Shown: piece by piece, positions 13,086 to 26,115 of the stretch
Layout: every line of letters starts with the position of its first letter
How positions within the stretch are numbered: position 1 is the stretch's first letter
NCBI GenBank assembly: GCA_013396755.1
Contig: VWZF01006912.1
Location: 306,150-370,149 of the forward strand
Source of the DNA: Sclerurus mexicanus
Lineage: Eukaryota > Chordata > Aves > Passeriformes > Furnariidae
Length of the DNA stretch: 64,000 bases
Direction of reading: 5' to 3'
Notes under the pieces: model-generated
Database searches by the model: none
What the model was told of the DNA's origin: nothing
The model's input: only the letters and a program-made list of their open reading frames with translations
Made by a program: the position numbers and the translations under genes

Positions 13086-16000
13086 ACATTGATGGTGTTT
13101 ATGAGAGTCAATTAGTTGGTGTTTGAGGCACAATAGTTTTACATAGGAGTTATTCACTGAATTCTTGGTCTCTCTGATCCAGAGCGTGTTAATTGCTCTC
13201 TGCTTACGGGATGGCCCTGATGAGATGAGAGTAAAGGCATACGGAGGTGAGCAAGTGATTAACAAAACAAGCCTGGGGTAGAACAGATTTCCTCAGGTGA
13301 GAACCTGAGTTGCTGTTGGCTGCTGGTTTTCCTTTTGGCATGTATTCCTGAAAAGGCCTCTGCTCAGGGAGCACCCCATGATCAATCCCATCCTTCATCT
13401 CTCTCAGTGCTTTCAGGTCTGCTCACTCGCTTTCAGAAGTTCTCAGCCGCGTAAGGGCAGGAAGGAACTGAAATTCCTTCCCTCTCCTATCTGTGTGGCC
13501 AGGTGAGGAAGTCAGGAATGTAATTTCATGCACCATAAATACTAATAATTCCAGGTACTTAGGACTGGAGCCTGCACATTACTGTGGTGTGAGCTCTCTC
13601 CCCTGGCTGCAGTTGGAGTAATCACACTTAGGACCTGTTTGTCTTGGCAGAGCTGCCTGTATGAAATGAGGTAACTTTGGAAAAGGCATTCCTTCCCTCA
13701 TGGCAGATAGCTAAAAATATCTGAACTTCCACAGGCCTGGAGAGAAGAGCTGGAGTTGGGGTAAAGCACAGAGCATGGACCTCTGGAGATGCAATTTTGA
13801 GCTCTGGCAGGTTCCTGCCACCCCACCACCCCTTTGTTGGACCAGGCATTACCACGGAGCTTGTCATAGGGCTCAAAATGCTTTGCTGAATTTAGCCACT
13901 CAGAGTGTGCAAGTTACAGCAAATCATCTCTGTCTTTGCTGAAACCCCTGTTTTGCTTCTCAGTGACTTACATACTGAGTTTACAAGAGTGATACAAAAG
14001 CCCCTGCTCTGCAAATGGCTGTGAGAATGTCTTGGACAGTGCTTTGGGACAGAGTACACGGCACTCTTGTTAACCAAAGATGGGCTGAAGATTAATGTTC
14101 TTTTCTTCTGCCCTTTAAAGTTAAGCAGCCTTCCTTTTTGATGACAGAAGAGTTGCTGGTAAAGGCTTAAAGTTAGGGCTGTTGAACTATTTGGACAGGC
14201 AGGGATGGTGCAGTGTGAACTGACCGAAGGCTGATAGTTGTCTTTTGTGTGTGTGTGCCTGTATACAAAAGAAGCTTTGCAAAATGGAACAAAAACCCCG
14301 TAATTTCACAACTTGAAGGATGCTAATGAAGTGATACAGTTATGCCTCTCCCTGAAAATCTGTCCCCAGGCCTTCTCAGACAAAGCAAAGGCCTTGCTCA
14401 GGTAGTTTATTATGCAGTGAGAGTTCTTGCTGCCACTTTTCCTGTGCAGCTGGAACCCCAGCCCTGGGTGTTTTTATGTGTGCATGCATGTGCTTACTTA
14501 GAGGCACTTCATAAATCACATTTGAAAAGTGCCCTTTTTTGTGTGTGTTTTGTTTAGTTTTGTTTTGGAATTTGGCAATAAACAACTCAACTAAGAGAAA
14601 AATCAAACCTGGGATTGGTTTGGTCACCAGCTCTGGGGAAGGGGGAGTTCCGGAGATCAACATATTTATAAGTGTGCAGTGGTTGGAATGGGTGTATTGG
14701 CTACTTTTTTGGCAAGGCTGATGTTGCTTGATTATTAAGAATGATTATTATTTATGTCACCCATCTGAGGCTGCTGTATCTCTGCAGATGTGCCCTAAAG
14801 CAGGGAAGCAGAGCACGGGCAGTGCAGCCAGACTGCTTAGGTTTTATTGGAAAGTGCTGCTTTCATTCTAAGAACAGCTTTTTACAGCCAGCCAGCTCCG
14901 TCTGCTCTTGTTTTCCTTCCAGGAATGCAAGGGGCTGGGGAGAATGAGAAGCAGGGAAGTGAAACTTTGATTGAAGCTCTGGGGGACCATGAAAGAGCAG
15001 AAAGGAAAGCAAGAAAACCATAAAAAAACTGTAGTGGGGGCCAGTGAAAGCATGACACTCCTGAGGGTGTGACAGGGCTGTAGGGGCTGTACCTCCTCTT
15101 TTCTCAGGATGCCTTTGGACTCCTGTTATGAAGACTCCTCCAGTCAGTAACCATCACTAAAGGCATTGGAGAGATTTGGTTCATTTTGAAGGCCAAGTGA
15201 ATATGGATGTGGTTTTACTTGTTTCCTCCTGTAGTGCTGCAATGGGAAAGGCTCTAGCTGTCTATCAGAGTGACTTAGGGGTCCCATTCACTGTCATGGA
15301 AAAGCTTTGTCTCAGCTTTGGTACCCCCCAGAGATGCTGAAGGAAGGACTGAGACCAGGAATGGTTTAAATCCTGATCTGCATGAGTTCTTACGTGAAGC
15401 CAGGAATTAGAACCACAGACCAGCACTCCCAGTCTCAACTTGAGGGCTGCAGGAGCCAAATGCCATGCTGCCAGGGCCCACTTGAGGCACCCAGTAGGTG
15501 TCTGCCTTGCATGGCTGATGGCTGAAGCAAGGAATTGTTCCTGGTCTTCGTTACCTTGATGGGATGGCTGGGGTGGCCAGGCTTTTGTCACTGATGCCCT
15601 TGAGAGAAGAGCAGCATCATGACCATCATGATGGCTGCTGTCAGGGGCACAGCCCTTCCTCACCAGGGTTGCCAAAATCAAATCTATCCATGCAGTGATG
15701 AAGCTTCACAGCAGGGCTCTGGGCCCAAAAGGCACAGAGCTGTGCAGCAGCTGAGCTTTCCCAGGAGGAGAAAGCAACACCTTCAGCAAGGGCTCTCTGG
15801 ACCCTTTGGGATGAGGAAATTATTGAGCCCTGCTGCAGCTGAGCTGAGGTTTGGAAGCACAGGTCTTGTCTCCTAAGCTCCCTTGACAAGGTTGCAGGAG
15901 GTGGCTGTTGTGTGCACTGGTTTGATGGAGAGTGGCTGTGACTGCTGGGCTTTGCGCCGGAGCCGGTGCTGTCAGTGTGACAAGAGCCCTCTGGAGGAGA

Positions 16001-17569
16001 TGGGCCCTTCAGGGGCACTGAGCCGAGCTGGAGGCATTCCCGGCCATGCACAGGGGATGCCAGCCTTAGAAATCAAAGTAAGTCTAGGTGTGAAGAAATT
16101 TAGTGAGGTGCCTGAGCAGGAAATCAGTATTTTTTTTGTGACTCATTTTGTTAGTGTTAAGCACTTACCTTCTCCCTGAAGTGAAATTCGTGTGCCTGAT
16201 TGCTGTGTCATGAATCCTACTTTCAGTGGTAATCCTAGGGTGAGAAATAAAATGAGGGCAAAGAAAAAGCAGTCAGAGCCAAGCTGCTGCTCCCGGGTTT
16301 TTCTGCTCTTGGGGATCACCCTTATGGCTTTGTCTTTGCTATGGCCCCTGTGGTAACACCAACACGATCCTTCATGCCGTCCTTTATGTGGTCACAGCTC
16401 TGGAGTTCTCCTCTGTCTGTTGCAGTGTCTGCAGAGAAAGGCCACCTTGTCTGCATCTATTCTTTTTCTCCTTGCTTTGCCAGGATGATGTATTTATTTG
16501 GGTTGGGTGTCAAGCAACATCCTCTGCTCGAACAGCACCTCTGGCTGCCAGAATCAGGTCACTGCTGGTCACTCGCTGAATGCTTGGTTATTTCAGGCTT
16601 TGGCACTGTGCAACACTTAGGTGATGATTTTAGAAACATCTCATTGTGGAAGCTCCCATCCAAATCAAGCTCCACTTTATAAGACACAGGTTTGAAAAGT
16701 GTTTTGGTAAGAGCTCCCAGTCAGCTGGTAACATGATGCCTCAGTGACTTATTATAAACCCGAGCACTGACACCTTGGAAAGCAGAGGTGATCAAAACCA
16801 AGCTGTCACATCCAGGTAAGGGGACTTGATAACTGAGCAAACAACCGTGGCAAAATTAGTCTGGGTGAAGTCTGGAAGGCTCTGGAGAGATGGGGAAAGC
16901 AACTGGGAAACCCAGAATGATTTGTAATAGTACTGTGTCTATGACTAGCAGGCAATTTAAAGCTGCTCACACAGTCAGCATCTTCTTGTTCACTAGGAGA
17001 GGTAATTTGTTCACTCCTGAGTCATGCAACTGTAAGCTCCTTTTAGGAGCTCATTAGTCACCAAGCAGGATGGACATTGACCACTCCTGACAGATATTCA
17101 GCCGGGGAGACTCTTCTGGCAATGCACTTCTATGCTTTCTTTTCCATTAGAAATGTTTTCCTAGTGACTAACCAAAATTTTCCCAATGTAATTTCTCTTA
17201 GCCCATTACTTGTCATGTGTCCAAATGAACAGAGAAAACAGATTATTTCTTTCTTCTGTCTAGCAACCTCTATATTTTTTAAGCCCATTTTCATCTCTCC
17301 TGGATTCCTTCTCAGTCTTCTGCTGTTTACAGTGACAGTATCAGTACTGCCTAAAATTGGTGATTGTTCTTTTCCTTTCCTCTGGAATGTCTCCTGGAGG
17401 TCCATGTCTCACTTGCAGCCAAGGGCTCTGGAGATCTTCCTAGTCTTGAGCAAAATGAAAGGGTTTAGATCTTCTGATCAGCCACCTGACATCACTGGTT
17501 GATGTTCACGCTTGTGATCTGCAGGACTATTGTGTGGAAAGCTGATTTTCATCCTGCATTTACCTAGTG

Positions 17570-17870
17570 GAATTTTCCTGGTTGATTTTGGTATCTTGGA
17601 CTTGCCTGTATATCCAGCCTCTCAAGGTCATGTTGAATTCTCTCCCTCTCACTTTGTTGCAGTTCTTCCTAGTGTGGTATCATCTGCAAATGTAATAAAC
17701 ATTATCTATATTCCAGCATCCTGGTCATCATCCAGGTACTCTGTGTTCAGGAGAATGAAAATATTTTCATTAGAACAGGATCTAGGACTGACCTTTGCAA
17801 AACCCCACTTGATGTATCCTTTGACTGTGAAAAATGAATCCTTGATAACTACACACTAAACACTTTTCCA
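17570..17870 (-). repeat. Probable old CR1 fragment (upstream of the 3' UTR)
   Basis: CTCAAGGTCATGTTGAATTC, GTGGTATCATCTGCAAATGT and GTCATCATCCAGGTACTC resemble the antisense stretch of CR1 just 5' of its 3' UTR. Degraded, and the edges are uncertain. Confidence 0.55.
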
Positions 17871-18439
17871 GCTAGTTTAGCTTCTGCCCTAATAGCACAC
17901 TGTGCTTCTGTAGTTTGATTATGAGAAACACTGAGATCCTGAGAGACACCGTTCTTTCCAGGATACTGCTGATGTGGAGCCTCTGAATAGGGAAGGTTCA
18001 GATTAGCACCAAATTAATCCTCTGGTGAAGTCAGACTGTAAATGAAATGCTAGAACACACAGTGGCCACACTGAAGGCTACTGCTCATTTTTTCCCCCTC
18101 ATTTTCCGAGCAGCAGCACAGCTCTGTTTTTCAAGACCACACACCACTTGACACTACAAGGCAAACAGTGCATCTTTCAGAATATTTTATTGACTTTCAT
18201 ACTAGAGGCACATGGAGTTTTCCCTCTCCGAAACACCTTTCCCCAGACAGGGAAATACTGTGTAGAATGAGTGTTGGTGTTCCCACACCTAGTTGAAGAG
18301 CTGCACAGCTGGAAGTCAGCAGGCAGACTTGCCTGGAAAATAGATTTTATTTGTGGAATTGTTAAGTCCTGGTTTTTGATGACATTTTTCTGGATTAAAA
18401 CGTGTGCATCAGATACTTACCGACAATAATAAATGAAAT

Positions 18440-18950
18440 CCAGCCAGGATGATGGGTATGATGACGTTTCACCTGGAGCACAGCATCCAGGTCTGGGGTC
18501 CACAGCACAAGAAAGACGTGGAACTCTTGGAGCAGGTCCAGAGAAGGGTCACAAAGGTGATCAGAGGGCTGCAGCACCTTTCTTGTGAAGACAGGTTGAA
18601 AGAGCTGGGGTTTCTCAGCCTGGAGATGAGAGGGCTTTGGGGAAACCCAGTTGAGTCCTTCCAGTACCTTAAGGGGATTTATAAAATGTGGAAGAGGGAT
18701 TCTTTCTTATGGGCAGATAGTGACAGGAAAAAGGCGATGATTTTAAACTGAAAGAGAGAAGGTTTAGATTAGATATCAGGAAAAGAATTCTATTATGAGG
18801 GTGGTAATACACTGGAATGTGTTGGCCAGAAAGGCTGTGGATGTCCTATCCCTGGAATTGTTCAAGGCCAGTTTGGATGGGGCCCTGAGCAACCTGGTCT
18901 AGTGAATGGCATCTTTAAGGTCCCTTCCAACCCAAACTATGCTATGATGC
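18440..18950 (+). repeat. CR1 LINE 3' fragment (long)
   Basis: The longest clear CR1 copy here, in sense orientation. It has the chain of CR1 landmarks: CCAGAGAAGGGTCACAAAGG, CTTGTGAAGACAGGTTGAAA, TCTCAGCCTGGAGATGAGAG and CCCTTCCAACCCAAACTATG. Confidence 0.93.
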
Positions 18951-20467
18951 TGCATGTAAATAAGTGCTCAATAGGAATATGCTGTTAGGATTTTTTTATA
19001 GTGCAACTACATTAGCTGGGAGACGGGTAAAGATTAATTTTCTTTCTATGATGTTTGCATTGCAGATTCTGACTTTAGCTCATCTCTGATCAAAGTTTAT
19101 TCATATTAAATATAAAGACACATGGCTTTTTGTCTGTGTCTCTGACTGCTCTCATCCATACCAGGAAACTGCACAGGTCCAAGGTGCGAGCTCGAGTATC
19201 ATGCAAAGGGTTTAATTGTTTCTCTGTTCTTTGCCCTGGCTTTGCCCACTGCTACATAGCCCTCATCCATGCATGATTCTTCCCAGTAAGTGGGATGAAT
19301 GAAGCCATGCCATGTGGGAGAGTGTGAGGGAGAAAGTTTAGCCATATGGACACAAGCTGTTCTGTGCCAGTTGCCCTGAGGGGCAGAGAATGAGCCTTGA
19401 CCTGTCTTATTTATAAGCAGAGGCAGAGTGGTTGCAAAACCCTTGCATTGTAAGGAAAGATACAGAATACTTTAATACACATTTTCAATTACTTTCAAGG
19501 TCTCCTTCCCCTTGTGCTTCCACCAGGCTTGTTTTTAAGTCCAGATGTTAGTACTTGCACATAGGTGAGTTTCATGACCATTCATATGACTGTGTTTGGA
19601 CAAAGGTTCTTTTGTGATGCAGTCTTAATGTTTCATGAACCATGGGTTGTCTTCAAAATAGTGGGGTTTTTTCATGAGTGTTATTAATACCTGATTTATG
19701 GTGTGGAGGAAGAGAAAGGCAAGTTTGTTGTTTAGATTTTTGACTCATTAACTTTATTGTGTGAGGAGCTGAGTAACTCTGTGTTACAAGAGTGCTTACA
19801 CATGTTCTTCATGACATGACTTGAGCTAATTACAAGCTCTTGATTGCCAAAGCAGGACAAACCTGGCTGCTTGTTCCTGCCAATTGCTTGATAAATTGGC
19901 TCGTTCAATTCACTGAAATGGCAGGAAACTGAAAAGGCAAAAACATGTCTGTTTGGGTTTTTAAGCAAAACCAGCGTACTTTTGACTGGGCAAGGAGAGA
20001 TCACATGTGGGTATGGGGACAGCTAGAAGGGAAAGAAGGGGAATCAGGGTCAGAAGGAGAGAAAAGCAGGGAAGAAGTGAAGGAAACAACAACCTCCCCT
20101 TCTTGTTGACAGTAGATTCCTTATTGGCTTATCTCTTTTAGTGAGAACTTGTTTTTCTAGGTGATGGAGAGAGGTGGCTGACTTGAAAGAACAGGTCCAT
20201 CCAAGAATCCATAACACCTCTTGTAGGATGGGCTGAATTGCCTTGGGAAGGTGAGTGTCTCCACCAGTTAGTGACATAGGGGATTTAATCACCTGGTTTA
20301 AACCAGCTTCTTACGTTTTAGACTCAGCCTGACATTGGGTGAAGCAGGATGTTAGACCTGCACATGTAGCGTTATCAGACTGGTGCTTCAAGATTAAAAA
20401 GTCAAGACAAAGATGAAGTGAGACATTTCTGTTTGCTTAGTCTAAACCCAAATTTCTATTCCTTCTG

Positions 20468-20530
20468 TTGGTGGAACTAGGTGATCTCTAAGGTCACTTT
20501 CAGTCCGAACCATTATGTGATTCTATGATT
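20468..20530 (+). repeat. CR1 LINE extreme 3' end
   Basis: A short sense relic ending GTGATTCTATGATT. It lies 78 bp before an antisense CR1 copy, giving a tail-to-tail pair. Confidence 0.7.
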
Positions 20531-20608
20531 TGGACTTCTGTTAACATCTCAAGAGGTTTTCAGTTTATTTTATACGCCAGATCTCTTTGCAATTCTCTTT
20601 TGCAGATT

Positions 20609-20925
20609 TCACAGAATCACAGGCTGGGTCAGTTTGGAAGGGACCACAGTGGGTCACCTGGTCCAACCCTCCTGCTCAAGCAATCAAGGTCATCCCAGAG
20701 CACGTAACACAGGATTGTGTCCCGATGGTTCTGGAAAATCTCCAGTGAGGGAGACTCCACATCCTCTCTGGACAGTCTGTTCCAGTGCGTGATGACCTGC
20801 ACAGTAAAGTTGTTCCTCATGTTCAAGTGGAACTCCCTGTGCATCAGTTTCTGTCCATTGCCTCTTGTTCTGTTGATTAGATTTAAGGCTTGTTGTTCTT
20901 GAGTGTCTCTGTAAGGTCAGAAAGA
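20609..20925 (-). repeat. CR1 LINE 3' fragment
   Basis: Starts TCACAGAATCACAGGCTGGG and continues GGGTCACCTGGTCCAACCCT and CAGTGAGGGAGACTCCACAT, an antisense CR1 of the same type as the copy at 6592. Confidence 0.92.
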
Positions 20926-22631
20926 CAATCTGGGGAAGGTGCAAAGCCAAAATGTGAAAGAAGAGTATCTCACCCTGAGCTGTAAGAATACCTCAGAGGG
21001 AAACATTTCATCAGAAGAGCAGTTTCTGTTTGGAGTTCAGGTGCATTAATGGTAAGCTCAGCCACTGGCTTGCTGTTCCCAGGTTGTCATTTGTTGTACT
21101 GGAGCTCTCAGCATTGTCTGTCACTTCTTTCCCTGAGAGGCCCTTTCAGGTCTTCAGACTAGGGGTGATATTGCTTTTCTTCTGACACTGTGTACATAAT
21201 GGTCTTGAAATGGACCCATGTACCAGCACCTGCTGTGTCACACCAGCACCTTTAATGAGGCATAGAATCTCCTGTGGGAATTACATAATGGAACAGAGTA
21301 GAACTGTATTGGGATATCTGTTTTTTTCCAGGTGATACTTCTAAAAATTCGCAGGTACGTCTCCCTTAAGTCCCCACTTTTTCTGTCTGTTATACAAACC
21401 TTCTGAAATGTCCTTAGCAGCTCCAGCAGGAACTGGTCCAACTCAAGATTGACCAGGTCCCTGATGTTGGTTAAGGGTTGATTTTTTTCTCACTTCTGAT
21501 TGATTGGCAGTTATGAGGTCTGTCTGTTACAGGTTTCCAGCATAGAATCAGTGATTATTTTTCTCTGTAAATGATGTTACGAGCCAAGCTCTGAGCCTCT
21601 GGCAGTTTTCTGAATTGCTCATCATCGTCTTGAATTTAGGTTTCATGATAATTAGGATGTCTGAGTTGGGCAGTGAGAATGGGCAATCTGATCTAATCCT
21701 CGAACACATACATTGCTTTTTTCAAGCCATCTGCATTCTGTGAAAGCAGACTGGGAAGCTCATCTAATTGTTAAAGGTGAAGAGAATAAAAATAAGTTTG
21801 CTTTAATAAGTCATTTCTGACTGGTTTACAAACCACATCTTGGGTGTCAGCAGGACATAGAGGGGTGTGTGGACATATAAACTGGAATTGAACAGAGTGT
21901 GTTTTGTGGATACACGTTGCTGACAGTTGCTCCCCACTTGCTTTTGGGAAGACTCAAGCCCTGCTCCTGCCCAGAGTGGGCTGGTTTGCCCCCTTTATCC
22001 TTGTTGGTTCTCAGTGCTTTCAGATGCCGTGGGAGGAAAGGAACCTCCAGCCAAAATGGGGCACTACTCACAACCAGATGTTGGGCTGCCTGGTGTGCCA
22101 GGAAGTGGTGGGTGATAAATCCCAGGCAGGGCTGTGTTGGGGTGTGACACCCCCTGCACATGTGATTGCCATTAGTGACTGGCTTTGCAAGTGCAAGCGA
22201 GAGTGAAGGAAAACAAAAGGGCAGCAAACAAGGAGGGGCTTGGCATCCTCGGGGTAAGACACAACAGCTGACAAGTTGTTGCTCCATGGGACAAATGCAA
22301 AAAAGTTTTAAGAGGGCTTCTGGAGTTAGGAATATGAGAAAAGAGCATCAGCATGAAATAAACACATGCAAAATGTGTTTATTTAGGTTGAAGGGTCTCA
22401 TTAGCTCATGTTAGAGAGAGGTTTATGTGTAAAAGACTTTGTTACCTGCTTAATATACTATGTATGGTCAGGTGGACCTGCCTGCCTTTTTCCTCATTTA
22501 CTTTTTTCCCCCCAAGCATGTGATCTACACTGTTGAGAACAGAAATGCACCCAGAGCCAAACCAGGTAAAATAAACCGTAATTCTTGCAAGTGGCTTCAG
22601 GCAGAGCTCCATCACAAATAGGCAATGAAAT

Positions 22632-22720
22632 AGGATCATAGGATCATTTGGCATAGGAAAAGTCAGTTTGGAGGGAGCTCTGAAGAGCTCTGGTCCTACC
22701 TCCTGCTCAAAGCTGGATCG
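22632..22720 (-). repeat. CR1 LINE 3' end fragment
   Basis: Short antisense relic: AGGATCATAGGATCATTTGG, then CTACCTCCTGCTCAAAGCTG. Confidence 0.65.
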
Positions 22721-23487
22721 GCTGTGAGGGCAGATTGGGTTTCTTGTGGCTCTGCAGCAGGAAGCATATAGGATATTGGGAAACAGGACAAATGCTGAGA
22801 TGGTATATATAGCCTTTCTGTCTGCATACTGAAAATCTCAACCTTTAGCTTTGGCCCAGTCTGGTTTAAAATTTGATGGTTCTGTTTGAACCACAACTAA
22901 AGAGCTTTGAACTAAGACCCATTACTGTATATTCATCTTCAGTTACTGCTGTGCACATGGATACAGCACAACTGGTGCAAAGTGCCTTAAATTATCTGTG
23001 TTGGTAATGCAGGGTCTGGGATGAGAAGAGAGAGAGGATTAAAATCTAGGGAAGTCTCATCTGTCTGTATACTGGGAGAAATCTGGCTTCTGGAAGACTG
23101 TCCCAAAGTAAGACAGAGAGCTGAAGAAGTGATGCCTCATTTGGGGAATTCCTTAGAGACAGCAGGGTGGAACAGCAAGAGAGACACCAGTCAGGGGGAA
23201 CAGGAGAAGGAAGAGTGTTGACTGCGTGAGTATGTGGGGAAGGGCTGGGAGGGGACCAGACAGTTTTGGCAGAAAAGAAAAGAGTGTGATGGCGCTGAGA
23301 TCACAGGAAACACTACCTTCGTGTGCACATAAATAGTAATAGCAATGAAGAAGCTGATAGTATGGGAGTATAGGCTGGAAAACCATGAGGTTACATGATG
23401 TTAGAAGCAGAGTTGAAGACGCGTGCTTTAGCACAATGGGAAACTCATTATACATACATTTAAATATCTTCTCCAGTACAGCCAGTA

Positions 23488-23600
23488 CTTTACAAAGGTC
23501 ATAGGCTCATTCGTGATGTTTAAAAGCCAGAAGAGACCGTGGGATCATCCAACATGATCTAATATATGTTATTACATCTTATCCATTTGCTTTTATACTA
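23488..23600 (-). repeat. Ancient CR1-related relic (sauropsid type)
   Basis: AAAAGCCAGAAGAGACCGTG and GGATCATCCAACATGATCT resemble a CR1-derived repeat common in turtles and crocodilians ('ggccagaagggaccattatgatcat'). Remembered similarity only. Confidence 0.45.
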
Positions 23601-24144
23601 AGCTCAGTACAATAAACACATCCTATCGAGAGGTTTAGAAGTAATTTGGAGAACCCATAAGGACAAGATACCTGTGGCAGTGATAGCAAAGGTTAGTGAT
23701 CCTGACCATTTAAGACTTCCACTGTTTCTATAATTGGGGATGTGTGTTGACTCCTGCTAGACTGAATTGTTCCCTGGAAGCTGGCACTTTCCTTCTCATC
23801 ATATATCAAGGTAAGTCATCTTTCACAGACTCCGTGTTGATACACTAAACATCATGCTCTTTCCATTTTTCAGCATAAAACATCTTTTTTAGGTCTTGAA
23901 TCACACCACAAACTAATCTGTCTTCATTCATCTCTTTTTTTGAGTTAAAACAAAAGGACTGCAAGAATTATACACGATGTCCCAGTTTCAGTCTCACCCT
24001 TTCAGAGTAGCAGAAGTAACATGCCTTGTCCCTAAAATAGTCCTTCCTTTTATGTCTTCAAGAAACGTGCAGAGCATTGCGCTGTGTAGTCTTTATCTAC
24101 TGTGACCTCTCTGTTTCTTTTCGGTGCTGCTGCTCCCAACGTGT

Positions 24145-24375
24145 AGAATCACAGAATCATGGATTCACAGAATCATAAAATGGTTAAGGTTGGAAAAGGC
24201 CTCTGAGATCGAGTCCAGCTGTTAACCCAGAACCACTGTGTTCACTACTCAGACGTATCTCTGAGTGCCAGATCCACACCTTTTTTAACACTTCCAGGGA
24301 TGGGGATTTCACAATCTACCTGGGCAGCCTCTTCCAATGGCTGACGACCCTCTCAGGGAAGAAAAACTCCATCCT
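24145..24375 (-). repeat. CR1 LINE 3' fragment
   Basis: Antisense copy with several AGAATCAT-type octamers at its start, then GGTTGGAAAAGGCCTCTGAG and TTTTTTAACACTTCCAGGGA. Confidence 0.92.
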
Positions 24376-25924
24376 TTAGACAGGATTTGACGTGACTCCT
24401 ACCCTGCTGCTGTGCAGAGTGATGGTTTGCTGACGTAGTTCTGTGGACACGAGCAGACCGAGGTCATCAAGACAAGCACGCTCTGTGGCCATTGGCCAAC
24501 AACGGATTTTCTATTTGGAGGTTATGTTTTATATCGGAGCAATTCAAGATTTATTGCTTCCCCAGAAGTCCTTTTAGGACCAGATTTTTTTTGTCAAATT
24601 GTTTGTCTAACTCCATCCTCACATGCAACTTCCTACCCCCACACAAAATCAGCTATGTAGTGTTTATATTTATTTAGAAGCATTCTGTTCCTGAGGGGTT
24701 TTTTTTGGCTCATTAGCATTAACTTTGCATTTATTGCAATATATTCAGGGTCTGATAATTTCTAATACTGTAGTCCTCCAGATTGGCATAAACTGTCTGG
24801 TATTCTGTGGATATGCTGGAATTATGTTTACCTCTACTTTGTGAGTTATTTGAATTTGAACCATGGCAGCGCAGGGCATGTAAAATGTTGCTAAAGCATA
24901 AAATTGCAACAAGCAGGGAATTTATGGGTGTGCTAATGTCATAAAGAATGAATTAAATTGTTGAGTGATTGCTCAGTGAAGCAGATGGACAATGAGGGAT
25001 GCACAAACAAGCTCAGAAGGCATTTTTAGAAAATCCTAAATTTGACCATTCAGGTAATTATTAATGGTTCTGTCTGAAGGAAATTTGTGTGTACAGTAAA
25101 TTTCATGTGCAGAATCCTTTCAACTTATATTCATTGTTATGGTTTGCCTTGCAAGGGGGAGTGTGTGCATGTAAGTGTTTCAAGCAACGATCATTTTGTC
25201 TCAAGCTCCTGTAGAAAAAGTATGATCTTTGGAGAGCTTTGAAAAATGTAATTAATCATTACTGCTTCTCCCACAAGGAAGAATGGTTTTGAGATTAGGG
25301 CTTTGGAGGGGCGCTTGGCGGATCTGGTTTGTGTTTCCCAGATCTGTCACAAACATTCATACATCTTCAGGTTGTATTTCAAAATAGTTTATCTAGCAGC
25401 TCAGTAGAATAAAAAATAACCACATTTTCAAATGCAATAATTTTGTTAGGTACTAAGCCCTCTGTAAACTCCTTTGCAGCTATGGGAATTCTTGAAAAGA
25501 CTAAACACGTATCTCTCTGTACTAAGTTCCTACCTTTATAACTTGAATAATATGTCTTTGACATTTTTACTTTCATCTTCCCTTTACTTTCTGAGTCAAC
25601 TTTAAATATTTTGGAGCAGGGACCTCTTAAACTATGTTTATGTGGTTCCAGGGAGGACTTCAGCCTTGTTTTTGCCTTTGGGTACAATTGTAATATGAAT
25701 CCTAATTTGAAACCTTTTAGCCTAAAAGTTTGGGAGAGAATAGGTTAGTAGTTTTCAGAAACATAAAAGGCTGTGGCAGAGATGGGGAGGATTGCTTATT
25801 GATCACCTTGCTGGAGAGGATAAGAACATGAATTGTAGCAAAGGAATTTTGAGCTCTATACTCAGAAAAATGCTATAGTGGTAAGAAGAGAGGTATTCTG
25901 GAAGAGTCTGAATGGTTATTGTGG

Positions 25925-26040
25925 GGTCTACATCATCAAGGGTCTTCAAAAGCAAGCTGGATGGGATCCTGCTATGGCTCTAGAACGGTAGACTAGATAA
26001 CCCAGCAAAGTAATTTCCAGCCCTATTTTTCTGTGACAAT
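25925..26040 (+). repeat. Degraded CR1 LINE 3' end
   Basis: Sense relic: GGGTCTTCAAAAGCAAGCTG, then ACTAGATAACCCAGC and a weak TCCAGCCCTATTTTTCTGTG end. Confidence 0.6.
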
Positions 26041-26044
26041 TCTA

Positions 26045-26115
26045 TTTTGCAGTTGCCTCAGGTTGAACTAGTGGCTTGCCTAAACCACACAGTGTGTTGT
26101 TCAGAGAGCCAGGAT
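26045..26115 (+). repeat. Possible MIR-like SINE core relic
   Basis: GGCTTGCCTAAACCACACAG and GAGAGCCAGGATTTGC are reminiscent of the MIR core ('cttgcccaaggtcacacag', 'gccaggattt'). Weak. Confidence 0.3.

Larger units (their letters stand above)
1..17569. other. Upstream non-coding region, first part
   Basis: No exon can be defended here. CR1 fragments (about 1391, 4531, 6592, 8033 and 10277), a MIR-like relic (about 12985) and a CpG cluster (5570-5850) are listed separately. The rest looks like unique intronic or intergenic sequence. Open frames of up to 177 codons (88-621, + strand) have no recognisable domain or supporting context. Confidence 0.6.

Noticed and set aside
15265..16051. Overlapping - strand open frames of 138 and 136 codons
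   Set aside because: Low-complexity Ser/Gln/His-rich translations without conserved motifs, with a + strand open frame of similar quality over the same bases.
17077..17502. 141-codon open frame with hydrophobic stretches
   Set aside because: It borders a probable CR1 relic, and its hydrophobic look follows from T-rich sequence. No membrane protein family is recognised.
22677..22696. Short palindrome GAGCTC...GAGCTC
   Set aside because: It lies inside a CR1 relic and is short enough to be chance.
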